Shown one piece after another: positions 5,638 through 6,554 of a stretch of 6,554 bases of DNA (its first letter is position 1; each line of letters opens with the position of its first letter). The DNA comes from Cyanobacteria bacterium OH_PDB_112. Lineage in GTDB: Bacteria > Cyanobacteriota > Vampirovibrionia > Gastranaerophilales > CAJFVJ01. Below the pieces are notes generated by a model. That model was not told the DNA's origin. It did not search any database and saw only the letters and a list, made by a program, of their open reading frames with translations. Position numbers and translations under genes: made by a program. The stretch lies in the NCBI GenBank assembly GCA_023457295.1, contig JAEWLZ010000068.1:1-6554 (forward strand), read 5' to 3'.

Positions 5638-6554
5638 TTATGAGAAATATTTAAAAGAACTTTGAGCGTTTGTATCAAGAATTTTCTTGACAGATTCACG
5701 CTCTGAGCTTATCGCTTTGTATTCAACCTCGACAGAAGTCTGCTCAAGCTGAAGTTTTTTATCCTGAGCATTGATTTCTTCTACTGTTTTGTCATATTTA
5801 TTTTCAGCTTCGACATCATCACCTTTATAAAGCTCGTCATTAAGTTCGGGAACACTACGCCAGTCAATTTCTTCGTACTCATCCCCATCGATAGTTAAAG
5901 GTTCTTGAGTGAATTCATCAGCTTCGCGCGCAAGAGAATATTTTCCGTTGCGAAGACCTTCTTCAAGATTAGCGATAACTCCCTCACTTCTCAATACGGG
6001 TAAATCACCGGATTTATCCCATACAGCAGAACTCCACCCTGCTGTTGCTGTTGCCGGAGTTGTGACAGCACCACCTGCGGTGGTTGTCATGTTATTTTGA
6101 TAGAAGTTGTTAGAACCTACTGTCCCATTAATATATAATCCTAAAAAACCGCCATAATCGGTTGTGCCTGCTCCCACATTAACATCACCTGTGGTATAAC
6201 AATTGTTAATAAATGTTGTTGGTGTTTCTGCAGTTGCGACAAAACTTCCAACCCGGGAACAATTGATTCCTGTCGTAATATCACCTGTTGTATAACAATT
6301 GTCTACCGTATGTCCGTTTTCTGTTGTTCCGCCTAAAAATGTGGCAATACACTGACAATTACTTCCTGTAACAATATCTCCTGTAGAATAACAATTTGAT
6401 GTTGAACCTGGTTCTGTATCACCTATAAACCCGCCGGCAAAATTACAATTATTTCCAATTGTAACATCTGTTGAAGAATAAGAATTTGTAAGTATTCCAT
6501 ATTGCCCCCCAACAAAACCACCGACTAATTGATGATTATTACCTACTACTACAT
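5638..6554 (-). CDS. Paralog D: GLUG-repeat protein, 3' part only (304 codons visible, start beyond the window)
   Basis: The reading frame is open from the right edge of the window to the TAA at 5640-5638, so the gene is cut at its 5' end by the window, not broken. A GTG at 6177-6175 sits inside a repeat (GDVNVGAGTTDYGG) and is not a real start. The visible part begins in the core, about five repeat units of 30-32 residues such as NCYTTGD(I/V)TTGxNC, unusually rich in Cys. It then follows the closing pattern NFYQNNMTT and AVWDKSGDLPVL, as in paralog B. The tail (LEEGLRNGKY, DEFTQEP, DWRSVPE, DELYKGDD, charged helix, DTNAQSSFKYFS) is closest to that of B. A constant head upstream is expected by analogy but not seen. 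Function unknown; surface display is inferred from the repeats. Confidence 0.88.
   Translation of the reverse strand, partial: VVVGNNHQLVGGFVGGQYGILTNSYSSTDVTIGNNCNFAGGFIGDTEPGSTSNCYSTGDIVTGSNCQCIATFLGGTTENGHTVDNCYTTGDITTGINCSRVGSFVATAETPTTFINNCYTTGDVNVGAGTTDYGGFLGLYINGTVGSNNFYQNNMTTTAGGAVTTPATATAGWSSAVWDKSGDLPVLRSEGVIANLEEGLRNGKYSLAREADEFTQEPLTIDGDEYEEIDWRSVPELNDELYKGDDVEAENKYDKTVEEINAQDKKLQLEQTSVEVEYKAISSERESVKKILDTNAQSSFKYFS
6103..6552 (-). repeat. Cys-rich GLUG-like repeat block of paralog D
   Basis: Units have the form NCY(T/S)TGD(I/V)xxGxNCxxxxxF(L/I/V)G. The DNA string around ataacaatt recurs at about 6196, 6292, 6388 and 6478 (plus-strand positions), giving exact steps of 96, 96 and 90 bp. 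The block continues out of the window. These are the most regular repeats of the four cores and have two Cys in most units: one in NCY and one in the GxNC turn. Confidence 0.75.

Noticed and set aside
6175..6177. GTG as the start of paralog D
   Set aside because: It lies within a beta-helix repeat; the frame stays open and repeat-like to the window edge, and the family starts with MGLSSNQAR.
156..6554. Diversity-generating retroelement acting on the cores
   Set aside because: No reverse transcriptase or template repeat is in the window, and the core differences are spread over all codon positions rather than at adenines.

Overview
The window is AT-rich bacterial DNA read entirely on the minus strand. 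It holds a tandem array of four paralogous genes followed by the first codons of dnaK. In the direction of transcription the order is: gene D (5638 to beyond 6554, 5' end outside the window), gene C (3804-5528), gene B (2049-3692), gene A (156-1937), then dnaK (from 36 leftwards, out of the window). No RNA gene, transposase, integrase or CRISPR array is visible, and no gene-free stretch is longer than about 120 bases.

Each paralog has the same three-part plan. A constant N-terminal head of about 56 residues begins MGLSSNQARFLSLT and is charged and helical. A variable central core is built of Gly-rich repeats of about 27-32 residues that resemble the GLUG motif of bacterial surface proteins and predict a right-handed beta-helix. 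A constant tail of about 90-110 residues passes through DEFTQ/WRS.PE/DELY into a long charged helix and ends NAQSSFKYFS. No paralog with a visible N terminus has a Sec signal peptide, a lipobox, a transmembrane segment or an LPXTG anchor. Heads, tails and the 109-111 bp leaders between genes are strongly conserved, while cores have diverged in sequence, length and repeat number. The array therefore looks like a family of interchangeable display domains on a fixed scaffold. Diagnostic residues in the tails pair A with C and B with D, but the heads of A and B are almost identical, which suggests mosaic exchange.

The repeated leaders carry a Shine-Dalgarno-like AAGGA 13 nt before each ATG, an upstream 8-nt complement to that site, a small palindrome TTTGTTACAAA just after the preceding stop codon, and a short CA/TG tract. 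They may provide a promoter and/or translational control for each gene.

From memory of protein style (a MGL..xQAR.L.LT.R start, a charged helical tail, an SFK.FS end), the best guess is a gut-type Gastranaerophilales / 'Melainabacteria' (class Vampirovibrionia, Cyanobacteriota) genome. This is an inference that could not be tested here. The function of the paralogs is unknown; an exported surface, adhesin-like or appendage-like role is the most plausible reading.
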